DNA of 64,000 bases, taken from positions 8,594,858 through 8,658,857 of the forward strand of contig OU342633.1 in NCBI GenBank assembly GCA_910589415.1, written 5' to 3'. A model generated the notes under the pieces. That model saw only the letters and a program-made list of their open reading frames with translations, searched no databases and had not been told where the DNA came from. This document shows positions 32,361 to 43,184 of this stretch, in pieces. This stretch comes from Malachius bipustulatus (taxonomy: Eukaryota > Arthropoda > Insecta > Coleoptera > Melyridae). The first letter of the stretch is position 1. Each line of letters opens with the position of its first letter. A program made the translations under genes and the position numbers.

Positions 32361-35238
32361 ATGCATAAGAAAAACCTTCTTGCGCATCAATCGCAGAAAT
32401 AGTGTATTTTTATGCGTTGATTCAATTATGAATATTTTCACTGCTTTTTAAATTGGCTTTCTGAAATTTTCCATAGTCACGTCATATTCGCGTAGTGGCT
32501 TACTGTGAAAATTGCATTTCATTTTGTTTGAAAACGTGCCTTAGAATGGATTTTTAATTATAACAAAACAACAAAAAATTGACAAATTTAACAATTTTGC
32601 CCCTTTTCCTATGCCCACCACTGGCTAACTTAATTAAAAAATACTATTTTTTACACTACCTTTAATAGTACGGAAAAAGTGAAAGGGGAGCTTTGAAAAC
32701 CGAAAATTTGAAATTTTATAGAGGAATAAACATCATGTAAAAATATTCGAATATCTCCGCCATTTTAATGATCTGCTTCTTGAGATTTTTCATAGTTAAG
32801 GATTATTAGTAGTTGTCTACTGGAAAATATTTTGTTAAATTTCTTCAAAAATGTGTTCATAAAGCCTTTTTTCCCTTGTCTTACCGACGCCACTGGCTTG
32901 ATAATGAAAATATTGCAAATTTTATCGCAATATTTTAACTCAATATTTTTATAACTCAAATTTAGAATAATCTTCTTCCAATAATGCTAATTTCATTTAA
33001 AAGTTTTTGTTTCTAACTTATTGCTTATTTAGGGCTTCAAATCTATCAATTTTTCCTAAAATTGAAAAGGCCGCCATTTTGGAACGGCTCTTCCGATTTA
33101 ATTGAAATACAGTACCAGACGCCTACTTGCAGCTATCTTACTACCAAAAAAATTTCAGCCCCCTCAATTGAAAACTGCGACCAGAAACCGTGCCTCATAC
33201 CCGTTTTTTTTTTTTTGGAAATTTGCAGGGACACTCTGTAAAAGTAATACAATTTTAGGAAAATGTTTTTTACGAAAATCAAACGTTATCCCTAAGTTTC
33301 ACAAGAGTAAAAAAATTCGTTCATTAATCTTGAAAGATGAAGCTACAGGAGCGTTCTTAAAATTTTAGAGAAATAAACATCATGTAAAAAAAACCTTCTT
33401 GCGCATCAATCGCATAAATAGTGTATTTTTATGCGATTCATTTATGAAAATTTTTGCCGCCTTTTAAATTGGCTTTCTGAATTTTTCAATAGTCAGGTCG
33501 AATTTGCGTAGTGGTTTACTGTGAAAATTTCATTTCATTTCGTTTGAAAGCGTGCCATAAAATAGATTTTTACATATAATAAACCAAAAAAAAATTGGCA
33601 AAATTTAACAATTTCGTCTCTTTTCCTATACCCGCCACTGACTAACTTTAAAAAGTTACAGGCGAGTTCTGAAAATCGAACATTTGAAATTGTAGAGAAA
33701 TAAACATCATGTAAAAAAATTCGAATAACTCCGCCATTTCTCTTATTTGCTTCTTGAAATTTTTAGAGTTAAAGGTTATTATTAGTGTAGTTATCTACTC
33801 TGAAATGTGCTCATAATCAGTTAAAGAAATTTAGCCATTTTTACCATTTTCTTACCCACGCCACTAGCTTATTAATGAAAATAAATAAAATTTTATTGCA
33901 TTAATTCAAATTTCAAATCATTTTAATCCAATCTTGTTAATACAGGTATGTAGGAGTTTTTATTTTCTGCAATTGGGGTTGGCAGGAGCAGGCATGCGCA
34001 TATCTGCATGGGTGGTCCCGCCCGAGCCGAAAGCGATGAAAACGGTGCGCTGGTGCTGGTGCTAGTTTTAAATCAAGTAGTCCCGGGTCTGAATATTAGA
34101 AGGGTACACGACGCATCGCTGGGGTTTATTAAAGGGGGACAATTAAAGGCTTGTTTAATAGTTATTAAACTATTAAACAAGCCTTTAATTGTCATCCTCA
34201 TTATTTTGTTGTGAAAAGTTTTCTTTCTATATTGCTTATGCAGGGACAAAAAAATAGCCTTTTTCCCTAAAATTCAAAAAGCCGCCATTTTGAAATGGCT
34301 CGTTCGATTTTGCTCAAAAAATCCAATACCAGACCATTACTTGTGGATAATGTCTTCCTCCCATAAAAATTTCAGCCTCCTAGATTGAAAACTGCGACCA
34401 GAAAACCGTGCCACATGGACCGGATGTTTCAAAATTTTAAAGCACACCCTGTAGAAGTAACGCGACTTTTGAAAATGTTTTCAACGAAAATTTAACGTCA
34501 TCCCAAAGTTTCACAAGAGTAAAAAATTTCTTTCACTAATCTTGAAAGATGAAGCTACTAAGAGCGTTTTTAAAATTTTAGAGAAATTTACATCATGTAA
34601 AATAAATTTGAATATCTCCGCCATTTTTTTTATTTGATCATTGAAGATTAAAGAGTATTAGTATAGTTGTCTACTGTAAAAATTTTAGTTCAATTCCTTC
34701 AAAAATGTGCTCAAAAACGGTTATAGGAATTTAGTCATTTTTACCCTTTTCCTACCCACGCCACTGGCTTATCAATAGAAATAATGCAAATTTTATTGCA
34801 TTGACTCAAATTTCAAATAATTTTCTTCCAATCCTGTTAATTTGATTGCAAAGTTATTTTACCATCTTGCTCATACACGGGTTCAAAAAATAGTAAATTT
34901 TCCGAAAATTCAAATGGTCGCCATTTTGAAACGGCTTTGCCGATTTTGCTCAAGTGCCATACCAGACCACTCCTTATGGACATCTTACTCTCACAAAAAT
35001 TTCAGCCCCCTAGATTGAAAACTGCGGCCAAAAACCGTGCCTCAAGGACCGGATTTTTGGAACTTTGAAAGGACATCCTGTAGAAGTAACGTGACTTTTG
35101 GTATTTTGTTCAACTAAAATCTAACTTGATTCCAAAGTTTTACAAGAATCCAAAATTTCGTTCACTAATCTGGAAAGATAAAGCTACAGGAGCGTTTTTA
35201 AAATCGAAAAATCGTGATTTTGGAGAAATAAATACATA
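32361..35238. repeat. Array of diverged ~650-bp units
   Basis: Unit boundaries are marked by GAGAAATAAACATCATGTAA-like strings near 32720, 33368, 33695 and 34580. Each full unit repeats the series: CTCCGCCATTTT, TTGTCTACT, CCACGCCACTGGCTTAT, GCCGCCATTTTG, TTTCAGCC(C/T)CC, ACACCCTGTAGAAGT, AATCTTGAAAGATGAAGCTAC. Some units carry an additional CTTCTTGCGCATCAATCGCA segment (32377, 33396). One unit is interrupted at about 33960-34210 by unrelated sequence that includes the hairpin at 34138. No ORFs of note. Confidence 0.8.
34138..34193. other. Perfect 26-bp-arm hairpin
   Basis: GACAATTAAAGGCTTGTTTA and the following bases pair perfectly with the complement ending at 34193 around a 4-nt loop ATTA. 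It is embedded in a 250-bp segment that interrupts a repeat unit and includes TGGTGCTGGTGCTAG. It is too short-looped for a classical pre-miRNA, but it would cruciform or template small RNAs if transcribed. Confidence 0.7.
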
Positions 35239-35240
35239 TA

Positions 35241-37062
35241 CAGGGTGTCTTGCTAAGGTTGGCCACCGGTCATATCTCGGAAACTAATGGGCCTATAACC
35301 TCAAAATAAAAAATTTCAAGACATAAGTGATCAAGAGAAATCCAATGAAAATATTTTCAAGATGACCGCACTTCCGGAAATACCGGAAGTTAACACCTAC
35401 TTCGTTATTTTAACGGAAACACCCTGTAAAATAGGGCGATACCGAATTGGGCGAAGGATTATGTTATTCACTAATCCCAGGGCTCAATTGGGCGAGAAAC
35501 GAGAAACTAGGGGATTATAAGAGATAACTTGACAGACAAAGAAATACATGTGTGGCCTTGCCCATATATATAGCAGTGTTGCCAGATTTATTTTCAATAA
35601 CTGCTACTTGTTCGACACTAAAGGGTGGCTAATGAGAGAAGTTTTTTATCATTTACTATATTCAAGGGATTGTTGAATAGTATTAACGAACTATGATTTA
35701 TGTTTAGTAACAAAATGATGACCTTTCGTGTTTTCCATATTTTCTACTGAAAACTCACCATGTTTTTAAATCTAAGCAATTCCAATGCCAAATATCTCTG
35801 GAATTTACTACTTCTAATCAATAAAATCACAACTTGCTATTATTTCTATCCTTCCGGTGGAGTACCTTATAGGTACTAGGTAGGTATGTCATTGCAATGG
35901 TATTTTTTCACAGCACTTTCAGATGTGTAAACAAAAAATAAGAAATTTGAAACAGACTGAATGACTTCTGCAAATAAATACTTTTCTAAAGTATAATTAT
36001 TGCAACATGAAATTGACAACATCGTGAAAATTTATCATGATTTTCTCAAAGGCAATAACCTAGTCAATTGAAAATTATGATAAATTTATGATAAATCAAT
36101 TTTATTATTCAAGCAATCAAGTAATTGATTGCTTTTTATGGATTATTTGAGTAGGTATAGGAACGACGTTTACTTTTCTATTAATGTTTCATGTTTCTGC
36201 TGTATAGGTAAGTATAATGTAAAATAATTGTAAATGCACTAAGGGCTTGATGTATTTGATAGAACTTAAAAAAATAATACATCAAATATTAATATTATTT
36301 ATTTATTTTTTTCAGTTTTATTTAATGTAGAAAATCGGAATTTCTGTAAAATCTGGCAACGTAGCCACATTAAAGCATGCAAATAACTCAACGGTATTTA
36401 AAAATTCCTTCGCCCAATTGAGCTGTAGGATTATAGGCCCCCCCGTGGTGCCGAAGGGTCACTCAGGTAGTTTCGCCCAATTGAGAAACGCCGGTAAAAT
36501 ATTATAATTTTTAAATTTCTGAAGAAATGGCATACAGGTGGTTTTCACCAATGGAATTTAGATTGAGCGGTTTATGAGTTATAAACAAGTGAAAATCGAA
36601 AATTTTCTACTTCAAAGCAGTCTAGAATTAGAACGGCTCAAGATATCTAAAAACGGTTTATATGTCCCTAATATTCTACCTTTTCATGGTTTATCCCACT
36701 ATAGCCCGTATTCATCAATAAATATAACGCCTGGGGTTAAATTTTGGAACATGTCATTAGTTCAAAATTCGTAGCGTTCGTAGGGTTTGAGCATTAGACC
36801 AATCAGCTGTCAGAAAATTCAAAATATAACCCCAGAGTTATATTTTGAAGTTTGATGAATACGGACATAATATGTGGAGTAAATTTTAATACAGGGTGAT
36901 GAAAATAATCCGATTTTTCATCACCCTGTATTAAAATTTAAACCCCATAGTAGGATACTATGTGAAAATAGTTAAGGTAGGGACATGTAAACCGTTTTTA
37001 GATATCTTGAGCCGTTTTAGTTCTACACTGCTTTGAAGTTGAAAATTTTCGATTTTCAATAA
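35241..37062. mobile_element. Foldback composite, copy 2, right arm truncated
   Basis: Starts TA-CAGGGTGTCTTGCTAAGG (35241). A first module closes with AACACCCTG at 35426. The shared foldback arm (GGTGGTTTTCACCAATGG, TTAGATTGAGCGG) runs to the centre at about 36892-36930 (CAGGGTGATGAAAA...). The right arm runs back to about 37062, where it meets the giant repeat's right arm. It is interrupted by the element at 35434-36493. No coding. Confidence 0.8.
35434..36493. mobile_element. hAT-like non-autonomous element with 8-bp TSD
   Basis: GTAAAATA occurs at 35426-35433 and 36494-36501, exactly where the foldback sequence is otherwise continuous (compare 8557-side copies). The ends have imperfect TIRs (GGGCGATACCGAATTGGGCG versus complement CGGCGTTTCTCAATTGGGCG) and two AATTGGGCGA motifs at each end. 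A second inverted pair lies inside (AGTGTTGCCAGATTT, complement of AAATCTGGCAACG). 1060 bp, no transposase ORF. An 8-bp duplication fits hAT or a related superfamily. Confidence 0.8.
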
Positions 37063-37213
37063 TTGTCAACACTGCTTTGCCATTTTAAATTTTACATTTT
37101 TATTAAAAAAAAATATAAAGAAGACTAATATAAAAATCTTTTGGTGAAAACGGCGTCCAAAAATGTCAGATAGCCATTTATACATGGTGCTTCTTTTAGG
37201 CTGAACTATTTTT

Positions 37214-37249
37214 GCTGAAGAGGACCAATACATTCGAAACATATGAGGT
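37214..37249 (+). ncRNA. Second hammerhead-like motif, right-arm copy
   Basis: Mirror of 31321-31353: GCTGAAGAGGACCAATACATTCGAAACATATGAGG region on the plus strand with CUGAAGA and GAAA cores. It differs from the left copy by a few bases, including an inserted AT after GAAACAT. Confidence 0.4.
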
Positions 37250-37327
37250 CGTAGACTATTCTAAACTTTTTTCCTAACATATGCAGGTCTTTAAGGTACA
37301 GGAGCAAGGTATATTATGAGACCTAAT

Positions 37328-37593
37328 TATAGAAGACTTCTTAGCTTAATAATAATACACTCTTCTTTAAATGGTGATATATTTCCCGAATAATATAAAT
37401 TGATTCTAATTCTAATACTTCTAATATTCATTCATATCATAATCTTAACGTAACATAACATAATAATAATTGAACTGCCCCCTGTCACAGTCACCAACGC
37501 AATGCGTGCGTCTCACCCAGTCTTGCCAACCTACTACTGCCAGGAAGTGAGTAGCAACGGCGGCAAATTCAAATTTAAAATTTTACTACTACA
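37328..37593 (-). repeat. 3' LTR of the gypsy relic
   Basis: 266 bp. The inner boundary is recognised because AAATTTAAAATTTTACTACTACA appears both at 37571-37593 and at 39861-39883, the outer tip of the 5' LTR. The outer terminus reads TATAG in the plus orientation, not the usual CA complement, so the last bases may be mutated. Confidence 0.7.
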
Positions 37594-38019
37594 GTTCGGC
37601 CTAACCTGACTACTGATCGTCTCGATCATACAAATAGAAGCTATAAGTATAGTTACATTTTCATAATTCAAAAGATTTTCTCTAACATAGGATACAACCC
37701 AAATTCATCTAATTCTAACATAATTTTACGACGGCATAATAGTCAACACAATACATAAGTACTAAATCACAACTTGATTGGTACACATAATAATCCAATT
37801 ACATAATGGTTATACATAATACATAATGTTATTACACATAATACAATTTGCCATAATTCTAACATAATTTCATCATAATTCAAAAATAGCTTTTATAAGT
37901 AGATAATGTACAATAGTCATTAATTGGTAATCATTTTATACTAATCGGTACTGATAACTATAAAAATCTAGAAATTGTCAAATAATGGAAACTTGTTAAA
38001 ATAGGAAAAATAAGTAAAT

Positions 38020-39834
38020 TTAATGCAACCACAATTTCATATTATCAGGACTGCAAATTCCTTCAAAAGGTCTCTGAGTTATTTGGAAGTTTTCAACATC
38101 GGTAATAAAATAACGATCATTTCCCAGAATTTTTTTGATTTCATAAGGACCTCTGTATTTAGGGATTAGCTTTTTATTAACACCTGGTGTTACGTCTACG
38201 TTCTTTATCATAACATAATCGCCCACTTCATATTTATGTGGTATCTTGTGTTTCTCATCAAAATATCTTTTATTATATTCTTGAACTTTTAGATTTTGTT
38301 CTTGAGCTTTCTGCCTAACTTCGTCTAAATCTCTATTACTTTCAAATTCTGACTCTAAATATACTCGTAATTGATCATTTTTGTCTCTCTGACTAACACC
38401 AAATAGTAAGACGGAAGGACAATTACCAATAGATCTACAATAGGTGTTGTTAATTGTGTACTCGACTTCAGGTAAGTATTTATTCCACTTATTTTTGAAT
38501 TCTGCCAACTTCGACAGCATTGGAGTTAAATCACGATTTGTCCTTTCAATTTGACCGTTGGACTTTGGTGAAGCGGTGGCTATTTTAATGTGAATGATAC
38601 CATTTTCCTTACAGAATTCCTCAAACTCAACTGCAGTGAAACTACTGCCTCTATCACTGACAATGCGTAAAGGCCTACTATAATTTTGAAAGTATTCTTG
38701 AAGTTTATGTATAACTTCGCAAGTCTTCGTAGATTTTACATCATAAAGTTTAACATATTTTGTGAAACTGTCAATAACTTCGAAAACATATTTTTTATGA
38801 GTTGGCGTTTTTTCAAGAGGTCCATAATGGTCCACATGTAGAGTGATGAAAGGCTTATCTCCTTTCGGAATATTATGCAGGACTCCTTCTGTTTTACCAC
38901 CAGAAGAGTAGCAAATACATTTTATACAGTTCTGAATGTAGTTTCTAATTTTATTTTTAAAATCAGGGAACCAGTATACTCTTGACAGATACTCACATGT
39001 CTTATTGATACCTACATGGCCTAACGTATCGTGACAGTTAAATATGACTTTGTCTTCCATGGTTTTCGGAACGTAAAATAAAGTTTTCTTTTGGTCCTTC
39101 AATTTTTTGTAAACTAAACCATTCCTAAGTTCAAAGTTTTTATTTTCTGAAACCAAAAGTTCATTCTTAATATTTCTTATATCAGAATCCAAATTCTGAG
39201 CGATAGACAAATTTTGTTCAAAAGTATTTTCTTCGAGAATCAATACACTATTTGCACGACTCAAAGCGTCTACGTGTCTCATACGAGTATTATCTCGGTG
39301 CTCTAATTCATAGTCATAGTTTTGTAGGGTAAATGCCCATCGATTAATACGACGATTAATTTCTTTCTTGTTAAGGGCTAATTTTATTGAATTACAATCG
39401 GTAACAATCTTGAAATGTATCCCTTGCAAATATATTCGAAATCGTTCTAAAGCGTTTACAATTGCCAGAAGTTCTAATTCATAACTATGCATTTTTGATT
39501 CGGTGTCAGTGGTACGTTTACTAAAATAAAAGACAGGTCTGAATAAGTTGTCCTTTTGTTTTTGCAATAATATTGCTCCATAACCTGAACAAGAAGCATC
39601 ACAGTGTAACTCTGTCTGCAAGTTCGGTGAATAAATGGCTAAAATAGGTGCCTCTGTTAACATAGTTTTCAACTTGTTAAAAGTGAAAAGTTCCTGTTGA
39701 CCAAATTTAAACTGAGAATCTTTTTTTATTAAATCATAAAGAGGTTTTGCCTCTAGAGAAAATGATTTTATGAAACGTCTAAAGTAGGAAGCAAGTCCAA
39801 GAAATCTTTGCACCTGTTTTTTATCGCTATTCAA
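38020..39834 (-). CDS. gypsy pol fragment: RNase H plus intact integrase (604 codons)
   Basis: An uninterrupted frame. Residues 1-30 are the RT connection ('FLGLASYFRRFIKSF'). RNase H follows with D79 ('TELHCDASCSGYG'), E119/E121 and D146. The integrase zinc finger has H268, H273, C303 and C306 ('CHDTLGHVG', 'NCIKC'). The integrase core has D335 ('TLHVDHYGP'), D394 ('IVSDRGSSF') and E430 ('KSNGQIER'), a DD35E spacing. The tail ends 'YRGPYEIKKILGNDRYF'. Integrase would join LTR DNA ends to target DNA. The first ATG is only the first methionine after the deletion junction; no native start or RT remains, so autonomous activity is impossible. The open frame indicates recent arrival. Confidence 0.9.
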   Translation of the reverse strand: MNSDKKQVQRFLGLASYFRRFIKSFSLEAKPLYDLIKKDSQFKFGQQELFTFNKLKTMLTEAPILAIYSPNLQTELHCDASCSGYGAILLQKQKDNLFRPVFYFSKRTTDTESKMHSYELELLAIVNALERFRIYLQGIHFKIVTDCNSIKLALNKKEINRRINRWAFTLQNYDYELEHRDNTRMRHVDALSRANSVLILEENTFEQNLSIAQNLDSDIRNIKNELLVSENKNFELRNGLVYKKLKDQKKTLFYVPKTMEDKVIFNCHDTLGHVGINKTCEYLSRVYWFPDFKNKIRNYIQNCIKCICYSSGGKTEGVLHNIPKGDKPFITLHVDHYGPLEKTPTHKKYVFEVIDSFTKYVKLYDVKSTKTCEVIHKLQEYFQNYSRPLRIVSDRGSSFTAVEFEEFCKENGIIHIKIATASPKSNGQIERTNRDLTPMLSKLAEFKNKWNKYLPEVEYTINNTYCRSIGNCPSVLLFGVSQRDKNDQLRVYLESEFESNRDLDEVRQKAQEQNLKVQEYNKRYFDEKHKIPHKYEVGDYVMIKNVDVTPGVNKKLIPKYRGPYEIKKILGNDRYFITDVENFQITQRPFEGICSPDNMKLWLH

Positions 39835-39954
39835 ATTAAATTCAAATTCAAATTAAATTCAAATTTAAAATTTTACTACTACATAATAAAATATGGAAAA
39901 AAATTATTGTTACATTTTCACAAAGTAGGTACCTCGATTACAGTCTATATTATA

Positions 39955-40597
39955 CAGGGTGTATTATAACGTCCGCATAATATTAGCACCACGCGATTCT
40001 ACATCAAAAACAGAACATAAAGTTTTAATACCGTTTAGCTCTTAGACCTCAAAAAATAACGAAGTTATCGACCACTGTATAGTTTAAATTTGAAATTTTT
40101 TAATACTAAAAAATATTGCTTAGTATTATTAAAAAATTCTTAAGTAAGAAGTAAAATAGCCAAATTATCCAAAATTTTAGATTTTTTTTTTGGTAAAAAT
40201 GGTTTTAATTAACATTTCAAAACTAGGAATTATTTGATTTCCTGAGTTTCAATCAATATTGCAACTGCGCGTTTTAACTGTTGAATAAAAAATTTAAAAA
40301 AATAAAAAATCTGTAAAAAATTGCATCATTGAGTGACACGTCGCAGCATGACATTTGTCTTGTTGCACCTTTTTTCGATTACATAGCAACGGCACACCAT
40401 ACCAGTTAGGTGACTTCACGTCTAAGTTATCTTAATTTGTACCTATACCAGCGCCAGTTGCAAAATTTAAGAACATTAAATTGTCCATATCTTAAAATCT
40501 GTGTACATCAAGTAAAAACTGTTAAGGACTTTTTTGTTCTGTTTTTGATGTAGAATCGCGTGGTGCTAATATTATGCGGACGTTATAATACACCCTG
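39955..40597. mobile_element. MITE with 64-bp perfect TIRs in the right arm
   Basis: CAGGGTGTATTATAACGTCC begins the element and its complement ends it; by eye the TIRs are perfect for about 63 bp (to CATCAAAAACAGAAC). TA precedes it (39953-39954). The right flank reads TC, a degenerate TA. The left arm has the empty site at about 31173-31185 (complement ATTATACATAAAAAAACC). The 500-bp middle has no ORF. Confidence 0.88.
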
Positions 40598-41089
40598 TCG
40601 ATAAAAAAACCTGGAATAGATTTCTTTATAAATTTCAAAGAAATTTATTATCTACTACTGTTACCTTATTGTATCACTGTCATCTTTCGTTACGAGCACA
40701 TTTGCAAGAGAATTGAGGGATAAGGAAGTTCCAGAGTCATTACTCCCTATAATACAGCATCCAATACAAAAGCCATTATTAGGACCTTAAGCACTTTTGT
40801 AATGGCTAATTATATGTCTATAATAGGTAGAACTTTCTTACCTTCTTCAGTTCGTTCACTTCGTTCTGTTCCTGCATTGCAACAAGTGCCCTTCGTTAAA
40901 TTTGACTTCTGTCTGTTCCGTTTATTTTTCTTGTTTTCTTGTTTATTTTTTTGTCTCGAAGAGAAGTGTAGTGTTTTCGCTAAGAGTATTTTTTGCGAGT
41001 CATCAATAGCGACAGTGTTGCTTATTGAATAATAACTTTCTGTTATTTGAATATTTTTCAATTTTGCACAAGAACAAAAAATAATAAAC

Positions 41090-43184
41090 ATGATGAATAT
41101 CGGCGAGTTTTTGGACCAGAATTACCAGAAATATAACTCAGCAGGCAATGGGGTGAGTTTTTGTATTCTATTTGTGAGTTTTTTTTTCTATTTTGACAAT
41201 TCTACAGACCACCAACACCCGGAATTTTAATTTAAAGTGACCTTTTACATCCAGAGTATTAGTTACCGCTTTTTTGATACTTTTTTTTTTAATTTTTTTT
41301 ATGAGAGATGATCTTTGAAAAGGTACTTAATACCTATTCCTGATGAACCTGCCTCTATAATAACTGAAAATTAATGGTTTTTATTTTTTTTCTCGAAAAT
41401 GTAGACGTTAAGGGTATAGTTTTCGCGGAAAAAATTATCCCCTCAGAAACCGTTTTTCAAAAAATTGATTTCCACGTCTCGAATCATCCAGGCAAAAAAA
41501 AAACAGAAATTTTTTGATTTTAATTTTCGAGAAGCCGGTCCTTCCATCAGCAAGAAAAATACGATTTTAGGAAGTTCCTCCCCCCGCTATACCCCGAAAA
41601 TGCAGACATTTTTAGGAGCAGGTTTTTTCGGAATATCATGTATCTTTTCAAGGAGTTATAAAAAAAAAGTATCGAAAATTCATTCTAAACACTTCACCGT
41701 TCTGGCAAAAATTGTAATTTTTGTGATTTTTAATTTTTTTATAAAAATGTTCGCGTGAGATCGGTTTAATTTTCACATAATATCGGCCGCCGTGTCAATG
41801 TATCTTTCCCGAAACGCGCCTTTTTTTGTGAAAAAATGTGATTTCTTTCTTTTCGAAAATATATACCTTCAAGGATCATATCTCTCGTGAAAAAATATCA
41901 AAAATCAATTCTTATCCCTGATCTCCAGGAAAAAACTTTTTTATTTAATTTAATTTATTTTATTTTCTTAATAAAATGGTAACGTCAGATCACTTTCATT
42001 TGCAGAGATCGTCATGTCCATGCAATTATTTCATGAAAAAATTAGCTCGTCTTATACCAGTAAACACGATTTTTTTTGTGAAAAAAAGAAAAAATATTTT
42101 TTAAGTTTTTTATTCCGAAAATACAGGCCTGCTTAAGAGTAGGTTCTCCCGGAATATGATGTACCCTTTCAAGATCCTGCATTTCTTATGAAAAAATCCA
42201 AAATCGATTCTTTCCCCTGCACCGTTCAGGCAAAAAACTGGAGTTTTGTCGATTGTTAATTTTTTCCTAAAAATGATGACGTCATGTCGCTTCATTTTCA
42301 TTATAAAATAGCGATTAATTATTATCGAAGGATTCTTTGAAATATTTTCCCTTGAAACTTTTTTAGGCGCATTCAAAATATTTTCTAAATAAATCGATAT
42401 CAACATCAAACTAAACGTTACATATCTTCCAGGAACCCTCCACCGAAGGCTCGATGGTGGTATCTTCATCGGAAGGTTACACCTACACAGTCACCCCCTC
42501 GAGCGGTTTGTACCACTGCTCATCTTTGATCCGGGACCTGATGGATCTGTGCCCGGATGATTCCTCCAAAGAGCCGACGATATTGAAGCACGTCACCACA
42601 AAAAGCCTCCTCGTTCTGATCGAGTGGTGCGACAAGCACCGCAACGACCCCAAACCCTTCAATGAAGAGGACGACGAGAAATTAACGGCGGGGGAGAAGT
42701 TGCACGGGCATCGGTTCCGTGCCTATCCGGAAGCCGATCCTTTCGACGTGGAATTATTTTCTACCCTGAAAGCGGTGGAGTTTTACGACTTCATCGAGGC
42801 TGCCACTTATTTGATGGTCGAAAACTTTGCCAAATCGGCCACTCGAGTGTGGCTTCATTATACATGAAGCCGAGGATCGGGAAAGATTTCGAGAAGTAAG
42901 ACTTGTCTAATTAATTTGTATTTTTTTCACGTTGTCTAATCTGCTTGTTCCTCTGTTTCAGCTTTATGTTTCCTGAGATATGTTCCCCTGATGAACCATT
43001 CAACGTTGGGGTGCTTCACGATGAGAGGGATCGATTATTTCTGGAGTCTCATTATAAGCGAGAAAGCTGCGAGGGGAAGGGAGTGAAGAAAGTGACGACA
43101 AAATCGAGACAGAATGAACTGCCGTCAACTTCGAGAGAGGAGGAACCACTGAATCAACAGTTGGAAAAATTGAAGCTCGGCTAG
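41090..43184 (+). CDS. SKP1-like gene, right-arm copy (three exons, same frameshift)
   Basis: Exons: 41090..41152, 42433..42895 and 42962..43184. Lengths, splice sites and reading phases are the same as in the left-arm copy. Exon 2 and intron 2 are identical by eye to the left copy. Exon 1 has two differences (N-to-D and N-to-Y) and exon 3 two (K-to-E and P-to-T), all amino-acid changing. The start is the first of two adjacent ATGs; either could be used. The exon-2 frame ends at TGA 42865-42867, 28 nt before the last exon junction, close enough that nonsense-mediated decay would not be expected under the usual 50-nt rule. The putative product of about 165 residues has the Skp1 POZ-like body but not the C-terminal F-box-contacting helix. 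AATAAA is at 43348-43353. Function could be an altered SCF adaptor or none. Confidence 0.8.

Larger units (their letters stand above)
37328..39883 (-). mobile_element. Internally deleted Ty3/gypsy element in the right arm
   Basis: Flanked by TAAT (37324-37327 and 39884-39887). The left arm shows the uninterrupted site (CCTAATAAAATATGG). The 3' LTR is 37328-37593 on the minus strand and begins TGTAGTAGTAAAATTTTAAA. At the other end only about 30 bp of the 5' LTR remain (to 39883), fused through AAATTCAAATT-type repeats directly to the middle of pol. Gag, protease and most of RT are missing. The element inserted after the arms were duplicated. Confidence 0.88.
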
